Source: Umbelopsis ramanniana AG | Lineage: Eukaryota; Mucoromycota; Umbelopsidomycetes; Umbelopsidales; Umbelopsidaceae | DNA: 64,000 bases | Assembly: GCF_025399195.1 (NCBI RefSeq) | Contig: NW_026252096.1 | Coordinates: 1-64,000, forward strand | Direction of reading: 5' to 3' | Shown here: positions 44,801 through 58,000 of the stretch, one piece after another | Numbering within the stretch: position 1 is the stretch's first letter | How the letters are laid out: each line of letters starts with the position of its first letter | Notes under the pieces: model-generated | The model's database searches: none | What the model was told of the DNA's origin: nothing | The model's input: the letters and a program-made list of their open reading frames with translations, nothing else | Program-made: the position numbers and the translations under genes

Positions 44801-47800
44801 TATGAAGACTCTCCTCTAGTCAAGGCTGTCAGCCTTGGTAATATCCTGGTTGTGGATGAAGCTGATAAAGCACCGACGTTTGTCACGGCTGTTCTCAAGA
44901 GCTTGATTGAAGATGGACAGATGGTACTTGGTGATGGAAGACGCATTGTGTCTAATGCTCAAGACAAGGAGAGAGCCGATGATATCATTGTCCATCGCAA
45001 TTTCCGCATGATTGTGCTGGCCAATCGCCCAGGATATCCATTTTTGGGCAACGATTTCTATCGCGAGATTGGCGATGTGTTCAGTTGCCATGCCGTTGAT
45101 AATCCAGACATGGCCTCCGAAATGTATTTGCTCAAGAAATATGGACCCAATGTTCCTGAAGACTTGCTCGAGAAGATGTCTGCTGCATTCACTGACTTGA
45201 GAAAACTTGTTGACGAAGGATTGATCTCTTACCCTTACTCGACAAGAGAGTTGGTAAACATTGTTCGCCACATGCAGATCTATCCTGAGGAAGGCATTTC
45301 CAAGACTCTTCAGAACGTTTTTGATTTTGATCAATACGATCAAGCATCCAAGGATATGCTTATTGAGGTCTTCCAGAAGCATGGTATCCCTGTTGGATTG
45401 GAATCAGAGTTCTCCATCGAATTAGGTCAATCTATGGAGTTGGGCGATGCCAACATTAGCCAAACCTGGGCTCGTTCACCAAGCCTTACTCAGGCTAGTC
45501 AAAGTTGCCGTATGGAAGAAGCTGACATTGCCGTCAGGGGAGGCTGGGACTTGGAAAACGGTAAAAAATGGAGAGACCTTGAGCGTAAGGAAGGAAGATC
45601 CTTGACGTTCACAGAACAATTATACCATTTTGATATTCCCACCCGTGGAGAAGCTTTGGATATTGCCGCAATGGACGATGGTTCCATGTTCATTGTGACT
45701 ACCAACCCAGTCACTCTCCATCGCATTGAACCTAAACACCAAAAGATTGATAGTCTCGACTTGTACGAATACTTCCCATTGCAACGTACTCCTCCAAGAC
45801 TTCGAATTTCAGTCATCAAACAAAACGGGCATGTCAAGTATCTTGCTCTTCACAATCCTTCCAACAACGAGCTTCTTTGCTGTGATTTCAACAAGAACTC
45901 TGTCGTGTCTGTTGTCATTAGAGGTTTGGACCCTGTCAACTCTATTATGGTACGAAGTTTGGAATCATCTGGTATTCTTGTATTCTATCAAGAGGACCGA
46001 TCTGTCATGGCTGTTTTGGATTTCAATACCAGTAAACAATATACCATCAACGCACCCATTCGTATCAAACAGCTCTTTGTCTTGGAGCCCGGATTTTGGA
46101 TCGCTCAAGACAGCCGTAGCGAGAAGAAGTTCATGATGCGTGCTCAGAACTCCAATGCCCACGGTATACCACTTGTTATGGAACAGATGGTTGTTAGCGG
46201 TAGAGCTGAAAATGAAGCTTTCAGTTTGTCACAAGTTGCTCATCTGGAAAGCCCTGAGGGACGCTTCATGCACTCTGGCTATCCCGAGCACTTGGCTTCG
46301 GTTGGCGTTGACCTCAAGTCCAGCGTCATGACAGCTCATCCCGATGCAGCCGCCAATATTTATACATATATGCGCCGAATTCCTCTTGACGATAAGGGTG
46401 ACTTATACTCCAACGTCAAGAGCGCCAGTCTGTACCTCGCTGGTACTAGACAATTTGCCGTTATTCATCCTTTCCGTGATGGTAGAAGCGAAGGTGTCTT
46501 GGAATTGATTAATGCTGAGCAAAACCGCGGTTGGAGAATCAACCTTCCGCTCGCTTATCTAGGCCAACCTTCTTCAGAAGTTCCTACAGCCGGCTTTGTA
46601 AGAACCCCTGTCACCAAGTTCGCCGCCTCTCTTTGCGAATTGCCAAATGGACACCTCGTCACTATGGACAATGCTGGTACTGTTCGTGTTTGGCAAGTGG
46701 ATTCTTCTGAGCTCTTCCGTTCTGCACAAACATGGAAGCGCATGGTTGGCGTTGATCAAAAGGTCCTCTCCGTTATTTTTGAAAAAGCAGAAGATGAGCA
46801 AGAACATAACGCAGAAGGTGGCATGATCAATGCTGATGGACAGGCCGACGGAGGTAACGGTTCTGGCTCTGGCTCCGGAGAAGGCAGTGGTGAGGGCGAT
46901 GGAAGCGGCGGAAGCGGAGGCAGTGGTGAGGGCGGCAGCGGCGGCGGTGGTACGAACATGAATGAAAATGGCCGTGAAGCTACATTTGTTGATGTTAGTA
47001 CTTTGGAATTGGTAAGTTGAAAATACACTCCTGTTTACAGTAACCACACCGCAAATTCACACATTCCGTTGCTCAGCGCGCTGGTTCTGATAGTCCAAAT
47101 GACGTGTCTGAGGCTCAAAAAGAGATGCATGAACAAGCCATGGCCAAACGATTGGAGCAAATAAATATGACACAAGCCGACTCAAAGTTGTTCCGAACCT
47201 ATTTGGACAACGTGAGACGCGAGGTCCGTGAACTTCGTGTTATTCTTGAAAGCATTGAAGCCAAGAATAAGGAACGCGTATGGCTTAAAAACCAGACATC
47301 TGGTGATTTGGATGATACTAAAATGTAAGCAGCATGTTGAGCCACCTTTTTTTCTTAGTGATCAGTTCTTCTAACTTTCTCTATTCCGTTGTGATAGCAT
47401 TGAAGGCTTGACTGGAGAACACAACATCTACAAGAAGAGAGGTGATGACGACCCTGAGATTGGCTTGTTCCAAGAAAAGCCCAAGCGCATGAATTTCGTA
47501 TTTGATCTTTCAGCCAGGTGAGTTACGAAATACACGATGTAAATGAAAGTTACCCAAATGTGACACCGATGCTAAAACGCCGAATTCGCTCACTTTCGAT
47601 AGTATGTTCCGCTTCAACGGTCATGATCGCCGCTTGGAGAGATCGATGGAAGTCGCTCTTATGTTAATGGAATCCTTCCGTGGTTTCGAACACAAATTCC
47701 AATACCGAATTCTTGGCCACAGCGGTGATGGCGCGAACATTGAATTTGTCACCGAAGCTAAATATCCCAAGTCTGAAAAGGAAGAGTTTGAGATCATCAG

Positions 47801-48358
47801 CAAGATGCGAGCTCACTCTCAATACTGCCTGAGTGGTGACAATACTCTTGGCGCGGCATCTCACGCCATAAAGCATATTGTGAAAGATGAAGCAGATGAC
47901 TATTTTGTGGTCGTCTTATCGGATGCCAATATTGCACAGTATAATATTAAACCCAAAGATATTGCTAGGAGTAAGTACCGTTTTTTTTTTTGTTTTATCA
48001 TGGCACGTTATGGGTTTCTGATCATGAAAACTAATGCTTGGCTTCTGCCCTTCAATTTTAGTTTTGAAATCAGACGATAGAGTTACAGCTCAAATGGTGT
48101 TTATTGGGTCTTTACAAGATCAGGCAGAACAGTAAGTTTTATTTTGCAGCTTGTTTATTGCCGTATTTCCCCATTTTGGGTATAAATATCCAATGGGACC
48201 TTACACCCGCCGGAATCACGATTTACCGTTAACACGCTGTTTGTCCCTTTCCCAGATTAAAGAAAGCGCTGGGTAGCCATGCTCACATGTGTACGGAAAA
48301 CAAGGAACTTCCAAAGATTATGAAGTCTTTGTTCCTTGCTTCCATGATTAAAGCATAG
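41900..48358 (+). CDS. VWA8: VWA8-like mitochondrial AAA+ ATPase with VWA domain
   Basis: Eleven exons (41900-42029, 42132-42261, 42329-42433, 42499-42818, 42884-44225, 44293-47011, 47077-47324, 47398-47517, 47603-47970, 48062-48131, 48256-48358) encode 1884 aa. The match to animal VWA8 runs full length. There are three AAA-type modules: IGPPGPLRRSL (degenerate Walker A), GTNKGVGKSALIRHF and IGNQGVGKNKLADYF, with a Walker B LVVDEADKAP. A beta-rich middle follows, then a Gly/Ser repeat linker (46858-46965), a coiled coil (VREVRELRVILESIEAK) and the VWA domain with an intact MIDAS (FDLSASMFRF, DNTL, VVVLSDANI). VWA8 is a matrix-side ATPase of unclear client. The true N-terminus may lie in a further 5' exon, since the in-frame sequence before the ATG looks like a presequence. 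Confidence 0.93.
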
Positions 48359-48599
48359 AGTATAATTTAGACTTACTTGTACTTGTCACCAAAGAAAAAA
48401 GAAATCAAAGAAAGAGATTTTTGTGCCCCTTGAACACTTTTTGCCAAGAACTGTCGGCAAATTAATTATGCGGAGCCTCAAAAAACATACACGATTTGTG
48501 ACTGTGGCCTGTACCTTTCGAGCAAGCTAAATATCGACTTCTTGTCGCACTAACTTCCACTTAGCAAATCATTCTTCTACTAAATCCCATGCCCAGCAC

Positions 48600-50296
48600 A
48601 TGAATGTGCTTCTCTTATTAAGCTTGCTTATATTCAACGGAATAGTTGAAGCAGCAACATGCATTCAACATTCAGACCCTTTGAATCCGTCCAAGTACAC
48701 AGTATCCAACTGTACCAGTGGTCACCCCTCTCATTCAACACAATCTCAGCGTCATCGGCGAGATGAGCTAGCATTTAATGGCACCAACATGTTCCATATA
48801 TCATTCAGTTGTTACGGCACTGATTCACTCTCATGTTCAAGGGCCAAAAACACCTTTATAACGGCAGGGGAGATCATTTCATCCGTCATTCGATTTCAAA
48901 AACCTGTCACTGTAAATGCCACATTCTTGCCGTTCTGCTCTATGTTGGATATATGTCCAACCGATGGGAGGAAAGTCATTGGTAACGTAGAAAGCTCCAA
49001 AATTTCTTCATTGCCAAAAAAGATCGACCAATTATAGCTGATGACTGTTTAAATATAGGATCCGCCTATCCCGCTGTCAGCCACCTTATGACTGACGAAT
49101 CGGATAATATGACGCGCATGTATCCCCAGGCTCTACTGAAGCAATTCCGTCACCTAGGGGAAGTTCCCAACTGGGCATCATTTGATATTAACGCAAAATT
49201 TGACAGTGATATCAATTGGTACTTTGAGGTATGTCGTATTGGATTTAGGTTGTACAGCTACCTTTCTTCCCCTCCTATTTACATAAATTTCCAATAGGGA
49301 ACTGGTGCCGTTGCAAATCAACAGCAGGATTTCCTTCGAATTGTTGTACACGAATACATCCATGGTCTTGGCTTCCTCAATTCATGGAATAATTATCTTT
49401 GGAACACCTTCCAACAAGTTGATCCAAACTGTACTCAATTTTTGACTCCCATGCCGATTTCGCCTCCCAACCAATTACAATCTGTGTATGACCAGGCACA
49501 AGATGCTGATGGACCCCAACCCTTTTGGGGGTTTGTGGAATATCCCTTAGATAAATTGGTCAAAATCAATGGTACCAACCAATGGCTATCCAAATCTACT
49601 ATGCAACTCAATGGATGGGGCAACAGCAATGTCATGTTTGCTTCACTGGATGATATGTATCATTCATGGCAAATTTCCAACTACAGCAATACAGCATATC
49701 AGATCTACAATCTTTCTATCCAACCAGATTCGCTTACTATTTCTAACAAGAATTTTGGAGATATTTGTTTGGAAACCTCACTCAGTCCCTTTGTCGTAGG
49801 CTCTTCTCTGTCGCACTTTGACAACAAGCTGTACGATAATACCGTCGATTATCTTATGGTGTATCAGGTAAAGCTGTCGTTCATTCCTCTCTCCATTGTC
49901 GCCACCGCAATTCATCTCTTTCATCATGCTAACCCTTCATTTTTGTCTCTTTCTATGTAGGCTGATCCTGGTCTCAATATGCAGCAATATGTAGCTTCAC
50001 GAGGCGGTGGACCTCTTGGTCCTAAGCTGCTATCTGTCCTCCAAAAACTTGGTTATGATCTTGTATTGGCTGCAAACAGCACGCAACCTAAATTGATTCC
50101 TTGGCAACAACCCAAGAACATGGTTGGTACCACCGATAACCCATCACCGTCCGTATCTTATGTAGCAGCCTTAGTGTCTACGACCTCCTCTAGTACTCCA
50201 TCTCAAACAATGACGGTTTCTCAAGCTGTCACTGGTATATCCACAACACCTCTCTCTCTCTTAATAACAATGCTGGCAATTGTATCACTCCTTTAA
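48600..50296 (+). CDS. Secreted GPI-type zinc metalloprotease
   Basis: Four exons (48600-48981, 49059-49228, 49298-49867, 49961-50296) encode 485 aa. A signal peptide (MNVLLLLSLLIFNGIVEA) opens the protein. The zinc site is HEYIHGLGFLNSW with H202, E203 and H206, a gluzincin/metzincin-like HExxHxxG. Many N-glycosylation sequons and about ten Cys residues fit an extracellular enzyme. A Ser/Thr-rich stalk (VSTTSSSTPSQTMTVS) and a hydrophobic end (LSLLITMLAIVSLL) form a GPI-attachment signal. I recognise the HExxHGLGF class of fungal and bacterial proteins but no named family, so the third zinc ligand and substrate are open. A role at the cell wall is inferred. Confidence 0.82.
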
Positions 50297-50645
50297 TACT
50301 TGCTGTTATAGACCAATGCTTTAAGATATTTTTGGTAATGGCAACACTTTGTATATTTTCAGCCTTTTTAAAAAATTGCCACTTGTAATAGAGCGCTTAC
50401 TGTATATATTAGAAAAAATGATGCCACTTTTTGTTATAATTTACCTTACCATGTCATCTATAAAACATCCACTTGAATGATCCAACCTATCCCGTCATGA
50501 GCTTTTTGCTGTTGTAAATTATATATTCTTGCCAGGTCAGCTATTTTACTGTTGCTGGTTTCTTTGACAAACGAAGTTTCAATTGTCTGAGTTTAGAAAC
50601 CGCCGTTTGCACCCAACATTTCACTATTGATTGGTGTGCTTTCTC
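50297..50645. other. Intergenic region before SGF11
   Basis: 349 bp between two plus-strand genes. TATA-like and A/T-rich strings occur at 50395-50420; an ATTGG lies near 50629. No gene seen. Confidence 0.45.
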
Positions 50646-52567
50646 ATGGCAGACAAGCAAAAAGAAGATAATAATGCGTGAGTATCCAAGTCATTCCAGT
50701 AAATTCTAAATGGGTTATTGCTAGTTTATCTTGGGGCAAGGGCCAAGTTTAAGCTGCTCAACAGGTGTAATGGCGATCTTTGTGGGAGCTATAACAAGCG
50801 CTTGTTCAACCCATTTTGAAGGCGATCAAGACATCTGATTCGAAATGATTTTGAAAGAATGTCAGAGTACGTAATATTAACCCTTTTTGATCCAACAGTC
50901 TATTTAAAAAGCTGCTCAGTGAGCGAACAGATAAAATCGACAACCTGAAGTTAACCTACGCAGTGCTGGCCAAGCGGATTCCTGAGATACATCAGCCTGG
51001 AGACAATAAGTCGGATAAAACCACGGATAATACCACCATTGTAGACACAAAGGCAACAACCGTTAGTCCCTATTCCATACGTTGATTTCATTTGGCAAGA
51101 TTCTAAGCTTATGACTCTATGACAGGCCTTTTCGTTACTCGAAAATCTGATAGACGAATGTATATTTGATACATTGTTAGGGGTTCACAAGGATTTACGA
51201 ACTAGAACTTCTGTATGCCAAATATGTAAAACAAAGTATGTAATCTTTTCAATGGCAACGAAGCTGACTGCAAACAATGTCACTAATCAGCCGCCCATTT
51301 GGTTGTTGCAGATGCCAAGGCTATGGTTAGTATAATTTGATCGGTATTTACCAATCATACAGCACCCTCTAACAAGCCCTCATTTTTGAATGCATGTAGT
51401 AAACAAAGCGGGATGTGACATATTCGGAAATAGCTTCACTTCTGCCAACTTACCTTCGTACGAATGTGTCAATTGTCACAAAATGTATCCTGCAACTCGA
51501 TATGCTCCCCACTTGGAAAAATGCTTAGGTTTAGCAGGCAGACAGTCCAGTAGAGTTGCCAGCAGAAGGTATACACTTTCTATTACAGATTAGCTAATGC
51601 TGTCCAGACCCTCCTACTCACACATTGATCCACTAGAATGGGCTCACAGTCTCCATACACGGCTGTCAACATGTCGGAGGACAGTATGGGAGGAAGTGAC
51701 ATAGAACCAAATTCTATGGAGAAAAGGCGACGGAAAGCCATGAGCAAGGTATTAAAAACTGATGTGAAGCTTTGGGGATAGGGGCGATTCCACAGCCATA
51801 TTCTGACGATTTTCGGTTGTCTAGCTTTCTGACTTGTCAAGACTAAAGAAAATGAGAGCGCATGGTAAGATGCATATGATTATGTTTATGCTATATGTTA
51901 TCAAATTAGCTGGCTAACATTAAGGCATTTACAGAATCACTATCTCAACCAGGCCATAAGGTATGCTTTTTATATACAGTATGCACGTTACTATTTAATT
52001 GTGCACATTACTCATACTCTTGTCATGAATTTGCTGGACAGTCTTCATGTTAGTAACACGACTATAGTCTTGTTTTTGCGCACTGACCAGTGTTACTGAA
52101 CTACGCATTTCCAGATGCGGATCATATTAGGGCAGAATTGGAGGACTCAGATGCATCCGATAATAACTACAGATCAAGCGGCAGAAGGTCAAGCAGCCCA
52201 AAGTTGTATGCTGAGGATATGAAACGTAGTTCAAGTGTACCTATCAAAGGTGCACCTAGATCTCCAAACAGCGATGATAATGTTTCCCGAAAGGAACTCA
52301 AGCGAATGGCTGTAAAGGCTGGGTAGGGACAATTTTTTTTTTCCAAGTGCTATACAAATCTCCCAAATCAGTAAACTAACCAAGCACAGACGAAGCAAAT
52401 CCAAGTTGGCGATATATAGCAGTGATGAGGATGATTTTGGAACCAAATCAGATCTAATAGGTGAGTATTGGCGTTTTCAAAGTGAAGGAGTTATATCAAA
52501 GAAAAGAGGAACTCAATTGCATCGGCGCATAGACATTGATGGACTGGAAAAGCGGAGGAAACATTGA
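50646..52567 (+). CDS. SGF11: SAGA-associated factor 11 (Sgf11)
   Basis: Eleven exons (50646-50677, 50899-51061, 51126-51235, 51312-51325, 51400-51568, 51637-51748, 51825-51864, 51935-51960, 52042-52048, 52091-52322, 52390-52567) encode 360 aa. Sgf11 anchors the Ubp8 deubiquitinase module of SAGA and helps remove ubiquitin from H2B. The N-terminal helix that binds the module (FSLLENLIDECIFDTLLGVHKDLR) and the zinc finger YECVNCHKMYPATRYAPHLEKCLG (C-x2-C-x11-H-x3-C) are clear, followed by GRQSSR. The rest is a Ser/Lys-rich tail, longer than in yeast. Exons of 14 nt and 7 nt are needed for frame; three introns share a GTTAGT donor. The last exon may hide a further intron after DLIG. Confidence 0.8.
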
Positions 52568-53067
52568 AATCACTTCCTCTCAACATTGTGTATAATTCTT
52601 GTATATTTGACATAAATACATGGTGACCAGACTGCATGGTCATAATGAATCATAAACTTTTGTCCTTCTTGACAACGTTAGGTCTAAGTGACTATTTTGG
52701 GGGAATGGAAATTGTGTTGGACGCAGAGTTGTATGCAGCTGTCAAAGCAGCTACTTGGAGTAATGTAATATTTAGAGTTGTCTTCAATTTAAACTCATTA
52801 ATGCCGCTCATGGAATACTGATAGATGAATTCCTACATTGGCTTCAATGTAATATGTGTTGCTCAGCATGGGACGGGGCTGACGATGAATCACTCTGAAT
52901 CAAAAAATTAACCTCAGCGCGAAGTAGATGGTGTCCGCCCGAAAATGGCAGGCAAATGCGTCTCATTGGCCAATCTCAGCGGCGCTTATATTGCGAAACT
53001 TTCGTAAGTCCTTACAGCCGGTTTCCTAGCAGCGATTGTTTCTTTTCACTTTTTACATTCAATCAAG
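52568..53067. promoter_or_regulatory. TRP2 upstream region with two TGAATCA sites
   Basis: 500 bp before TRP2. TGAATCA occurs at 52886-52892 and 52896-52902, exactly 10 bp apart, one helical turn; each differs from the Gcn4/CPC1 core TGACTCA by one base. A perfect TGACTCA lies in intron 1. A 61-codon frame at 52636 has no domain. Confidence 0.4.
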
Positions 53068-54858
53068 ATGCAAATGAAACTCAAGCCCTCGTTGCAAGAG
53101 GTCCAAGAGATGGTCCAATCCGGCCAAGGAAATACAATTCCTATCTATGCAGAGCTACATGCTGACATGTTGACACCTGTGTCAGCATACCTTAAAGTCT
53201 CAGATCGTTCTCGATACTCATTCCTGCTTGAATCAGTCGCTGGAGGTGAAACGATAGGGCGATATTCTTTCATTGGCTCAGGTAATTAGCTCATCGCGCC
53301 ATGCCAGGCTTCTCCTTTGCAAAAATCAGTTTTCGTGACACCTATGACTCACATCCCCCATCAAAAATAGATCCCTACAAAGTATTGAAGGTTGGCGACA
53401 ATGAAGCTATCAAGGGAGACCCATTGAAGGTTGTTGAGGAGGAATTGAAGGATATCAAGTACGTCAATGTGCCTGGTATTCCATCATTTACTGGTAAGTG
53501 TATAGAATTGGCACCAGATTATGTTCTTCACGACCTCATTGTACCCTTCTCTCCAAATTATAGGTGGTGCTGTCGGATACATTGGTTTCGAGTGCTTTCA
53601 ACATTTTGAACCAACACTGAAGAGAGATTTGAAGGATCCCATTGGCATTCCCGAAGCCATCTTTGTTCTCTGCGATACATTAGTTGTCTTTGATCGAGTT
53701 CGCCAAGTCGTCAATGTCGTATCACACTTTAGAAGCGATGTCACCGCTCCCGAAGATATAGAACGGGAATACATGAAGGCAGCAGAAGAGATCGAATGTA
53801 CATTAACGCTTTTGAACGATCCTCATACCCCTTCTGTTCCTCAGCCTCCCGTCGTCCTTGGAAATGAAGCCGTTAGCAACGTTGGTAAAGATGGCTACGA
53901 AGGATTTGTTACCAACTTGAAGCACCACATTGTTGAAGGCGACATCTTTCAAGCAGTACCCTCACAGAGACTTGCGCGACCAACTTCACTTCACCCATTC
54001 AATGTGTACCGTCATCTTCGTTCCATCAATCCTTCACCATATATGTTTTACGTCAACCTGGATGAATTTCAGATCGTTGGTGCATCTCCTGAAATGTTGA
54101 CCAAGGTTGAGAACCGAACAGTATATACACATCCCATTGCCGGTACACGCAAGCGTGGAAAGACGCCTCAGGAGGATAAGGCTCTTGCTGAAGAGTTGCT
54201 GAGTGATGTGAAGGAGCGAGCTGAACACGTCATGTTGGTTGATCTTGGACGAAATGATTGTAACCGCGTTTGCAAACCTGAAAGTGTCCAGGTCGACAAG
54301 CTTATGGAGATTGAAATGTATTCTCATGTCATGCATATTGTCTCCAATGTTAGCGGCAAGCTTCGAGATGAAATGACCTCTTATGATGCTTTCCGAGCAA
54401 TTTTCCCGGCTGGAACCGTGTCTGGTGCTCCAAAAATCAGAGCTGTCGACCTCATTATGGGATTGGAACAGGAAAAGCGTGGAGTCTACGCTGGGTAAGT
54501 GTTTTCTGCCATGCTATGTCACCCAGTGCAAATGAAATTGAAACTTAAAATCTTTGCACCCCTAGTTCCGTTGGCCATTTCGATTACTCTGGTGACCTGG
54601 ATACCTGCATTGCTATTCGCACCATGGTTTTCAAGGATGGTGTAGCATACTTGCAAGGTAACGTGTTGTCTCTCAATCCTTTACAGTCTACCCAACCTGT
54701 GGTACTAACTATGTTATTTTACAGCCGGTGGTGGTATCGTTTATGACTCTGTCGAGGAAGATGAATACCATGAAACAATGAACAAGATGGGTTCCAACTT
54801 GACGGCAATAGCCGAGTGCGAGTTGAAGTACTATGAAGCACAACAAGAAGAAAACTAA
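53068..54858 (+). CDS. TRP2: Anthranilate synthase component I
   Basis: Five exons (53068-53281, 53371-53493, 53564-54494, 54566-54657, 54725-54858) encode 497 aa, the usual length. The enzyme turns chorismate into anthranilate, first step of tryptophan synthesis, using ammonia from the TRP3 glutaminase. The Trp feedback site is present ([20 protein letters not shown]), as are the chorismate-binding motifs: [69 protein letters not shown] and the late AGGGIVYDS. Nothing catalytic seems missing. It is cytosolic. Intron 1 (53282-53370) contains a perfect TGACTCA. The gene converges on HID1 with 184 bp between stops. Confidence 0.97.
53345..53351. promoter_or_regulatory. TGACTCA (Gcn4/CPC1-type core) in TRP2 intron 1
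   Basis: A perfect 7-bp TGACTCA lies inside the first intron of an amino-acid synthesis gene, 280 bp after the ATG. General amino-acid control factors bind this core in fungi. Chance occurrence of a 7-mer is not negligible. Confidence 0.4.
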
Positions 54859-55042
54859 CTATAGATAGCTTGCGCTGACCTATCTTTCATTAAAATTAAA
54901 CCCCTACTTTCTCTCATGGCCCATTGTCTCTCATCATTACCCCAAAAAACAAGCAGCGCCATTCGAGCAAAGAATAGGAAATGATGACATACATATACGT
55001 ATAAAAATGTTATCAAGATTAATTACAAATGATAGTATGGAA

Positions 55043-58000
55043 CTAATCTGTGGTTTCAATGGTGGGGTTTGATCTAGTGGGAATAAGTTGATGCTGTTCT
55101 AGCGGTAGTTGTGGTGATGCAGGTTCACTTCGCTTGGTGGAGGCATCTGGCTTGGTTGGAGCGGCTTCATGTTTGATTTGGAAAAGTTTGATGTTGGTTC
55201 CATTCCATAAGCCACTACCAGAAAGGCTAAACACATACGCCTGACCCCAGAGCATAGACCGGAACCAAATCACCAAAGCCTCACCCCACTGGAAGCGGCG
55301 GATGTGTATGGGTTGGGGATGGGGAAGAATACCCACTAAGGTCATCTTGCGCAAATATTCTAGTACCTGAGCGTCACTGGTGAGACTTTGAGTTGAGCAA
55401 AGTTCCGTCACTTGAGGAACGAGGTGATCCAACATCAAAAGTATCGGGGTAATTGGTAATGTGGGTTTCCAAGAATCAACCCAAGCTTGTGTTGGCGTAA
55501 ACCGGCTTCGGCTGCCAGGGGCGAGAGTTTGTGACAGGATTGAAGATGCGCTGGATTGTCTACGCAAAGATTCTACTGGATCCGATACCACCGTTGTCTC
55601 CGCTGGAGGTTCATTGACGGCTGGTACAGCCGCTTCAGGTGCAACATCAGAAGCAGAAGGATCTTCCTCCTTGCGTTTACCCCGTGCTTTTTCGGACAGG
55701 GCTTCTTGGTCTGTCGTTTGTTCTGAATCCGTTGGCGCAGTTGATTCGACTTGCGCAACCGGTGTAGTGTCCGTCGATTCACGCACTTCGCCTTGTATCT
55801 GCTGCGATTTTCTTCTCTTTTCTTCCTTAGCAAGCTCAATTCTTGTGATATCTTGAAGTGCGCCTGCTAGCGTAAAATCACGAAGCTTCTCGAACTTGCT
55901 GTGCGCTCGAATCAGGGCATATATGACATTCGGATTATCTAGACAGTGCCATCAGTATTACATATATTTAGACATGGTTTGTTCACAGCCACAGTACACC
56001 ACGTGTACCATAACTCACCAGTGAATTGATATTGGATGATGTTGTTGAAAGATTCCAGGATATATTCGACAAGTCTATGATTGCTATCGTCAGCAAGCAG
56101 GAAGCCTGGGGCTGTGAAGGAGTTGAACAGGGACACAAGTTTAGAAGAAGATGCTACAGATAGGTTCTTCAAGTATGGAGACACATTGGCGATAATCAGA
56201 ATTAAAGCTGGATAGAGCGTCGATAATGCACCCCTGGTGGTGGCAATGAGATTATAGATGGACTAGAAACAGATACGGAGGTGACAAACGTCAGTACCCT
56301 TGCTGTTACATACACAATCCTCCCAATGTGTTTGCTTACAATGATAACAAAGTCGGCGTAGCTTCCGTGAAACGCGGGTAATCTTACGCTATTTGGGAGC
56401 GATGAATGTCCGTCAAATGTCTTGTTCAACTTTACACCAAAAGCTCTGTCAGACGAAAGAGTTTGTAGGACAAATGCGGACATGCGGACCAGACCGATTT
56501 GCGCTAGAAAGACAACGTGCGGTCAGTTGCCATTATATCCAAACACTTCATCTACTGTTTATGACTTCAGCCAAACTCACCAGGGTTGTTTCTATTGTCC
56601 ACGGCATAATAAATCAATACGACCATCAAGTCCAATACGCGATCCGTTTCCAACAAGTATTGTCTGAATCTCTGTGCAAAAATGAAATATAATCAGTCGT
56701 ATCAAATAGACTAGTTCACATAAACAATCAAGTCAGCGGCTCTTCGCATACCTGATTAATCTCCAAAAGCTTCCAGCAAAGCATCATGGTTTCGACGTGG
56801 CAGCGAACTTGTTTGGTGGAGCCAGGTAAATACGTGTTGTTGGCCAGCATAGGATTGCTCAAGATACGATACATGCCATCGATCAAGAACTGGAAATCTT
56901 GAGGACGATGTAGCTTAGACAAATAGTATCTAAAGGCATTATCGGCTGCATGTTCTTGTGGGGCAGATTGGGTAATGGTGGTAAGAGTCGCCGGAGACTC
57001 AAGCTCGACAGTTGCCTTGTCTTTGCTTTCGGGAACGCTTTGGATATCGAGAGAGAGGCGTGACGTATCCTTTGGTAGATCGTTCTCCTTGGGTGCATCT
57101 CCAAAATCTGCATGCCCAGGTGATTGATAATCCAACAATATAAGAGCAGCACGGAGACACATAACCACCAACACTTCTCTAGGGTCCGAAAACACAACGT
57201 GGTTGTATGGTAATCCCCAGCCAAGTGGATTGTATTTCGCAGCCGTGTTCAACAGACTGCAAAGCAGTGCCAGCACTACCTTTCGCTCGGACTTTGCAAC
57301 GACAAAATGGATCCAATTGTCTTGTTCGCTTATGACGACGGAGGGTGCGATATACATTGATTTAGAGAGCAATACGATCAAAAGACGGAGAGTCTCATAT
57401 CGATTGACATCATGTTCCTTTGAAGAACCCAATGGAGTAGAAGAGCCTACGCCAGTTTCCCAAATAACGTAATTGACATGAGAAGTTCCTGTGGCAAGGC
57501 TGCCTGGTATTGTAAAGTCGGCTAGAAATAGTGCCTGCAGGACCACTGTAGAGTAAGGTTGAGCCTATGACCAGGTAAAGGTGACAATTGTTTAAAAAAA
57601 AAAACGATCGAGGACTTACAAGTCAAAAACTTTTGTCCTCTTGGCTCAACGGTCCTGTACTGCTGCTGTATTTTTTGATCCGGTGGCTGTAAAAGTAAGG
57701 TGCATTAACAGTCTGTATTGCAATCCCTTCGAACTCATCTCACTGATTTTACCTGTTCGCCAAAAGCCGTGTGCACCTGACCCTCCATGTTGTTGGCGAC
57801 TGGAGTAGGTATCTCGATCTGTCGTGGCGTCCAAAAGAACTCGTTCTCCCATTCGCCCGAGTCTGGATTTTCAAAAACATATGGCATGAGGCGAGTCAGT
57901 ACTCGCATACAGTTCAGCAGTTGGATCGTTGATCGGTGATTGGTAGTGAAGTCTTTCGAGTGTATCAAAGCTTCCATTTTTCCAAGCAGCTAGAAAATAT

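Noticed and set aside
46756-47028. Minus-strand Pro-rich open frame
   Set aside because: It is the mirror of the Gly/Ser linker codons of VWA8.
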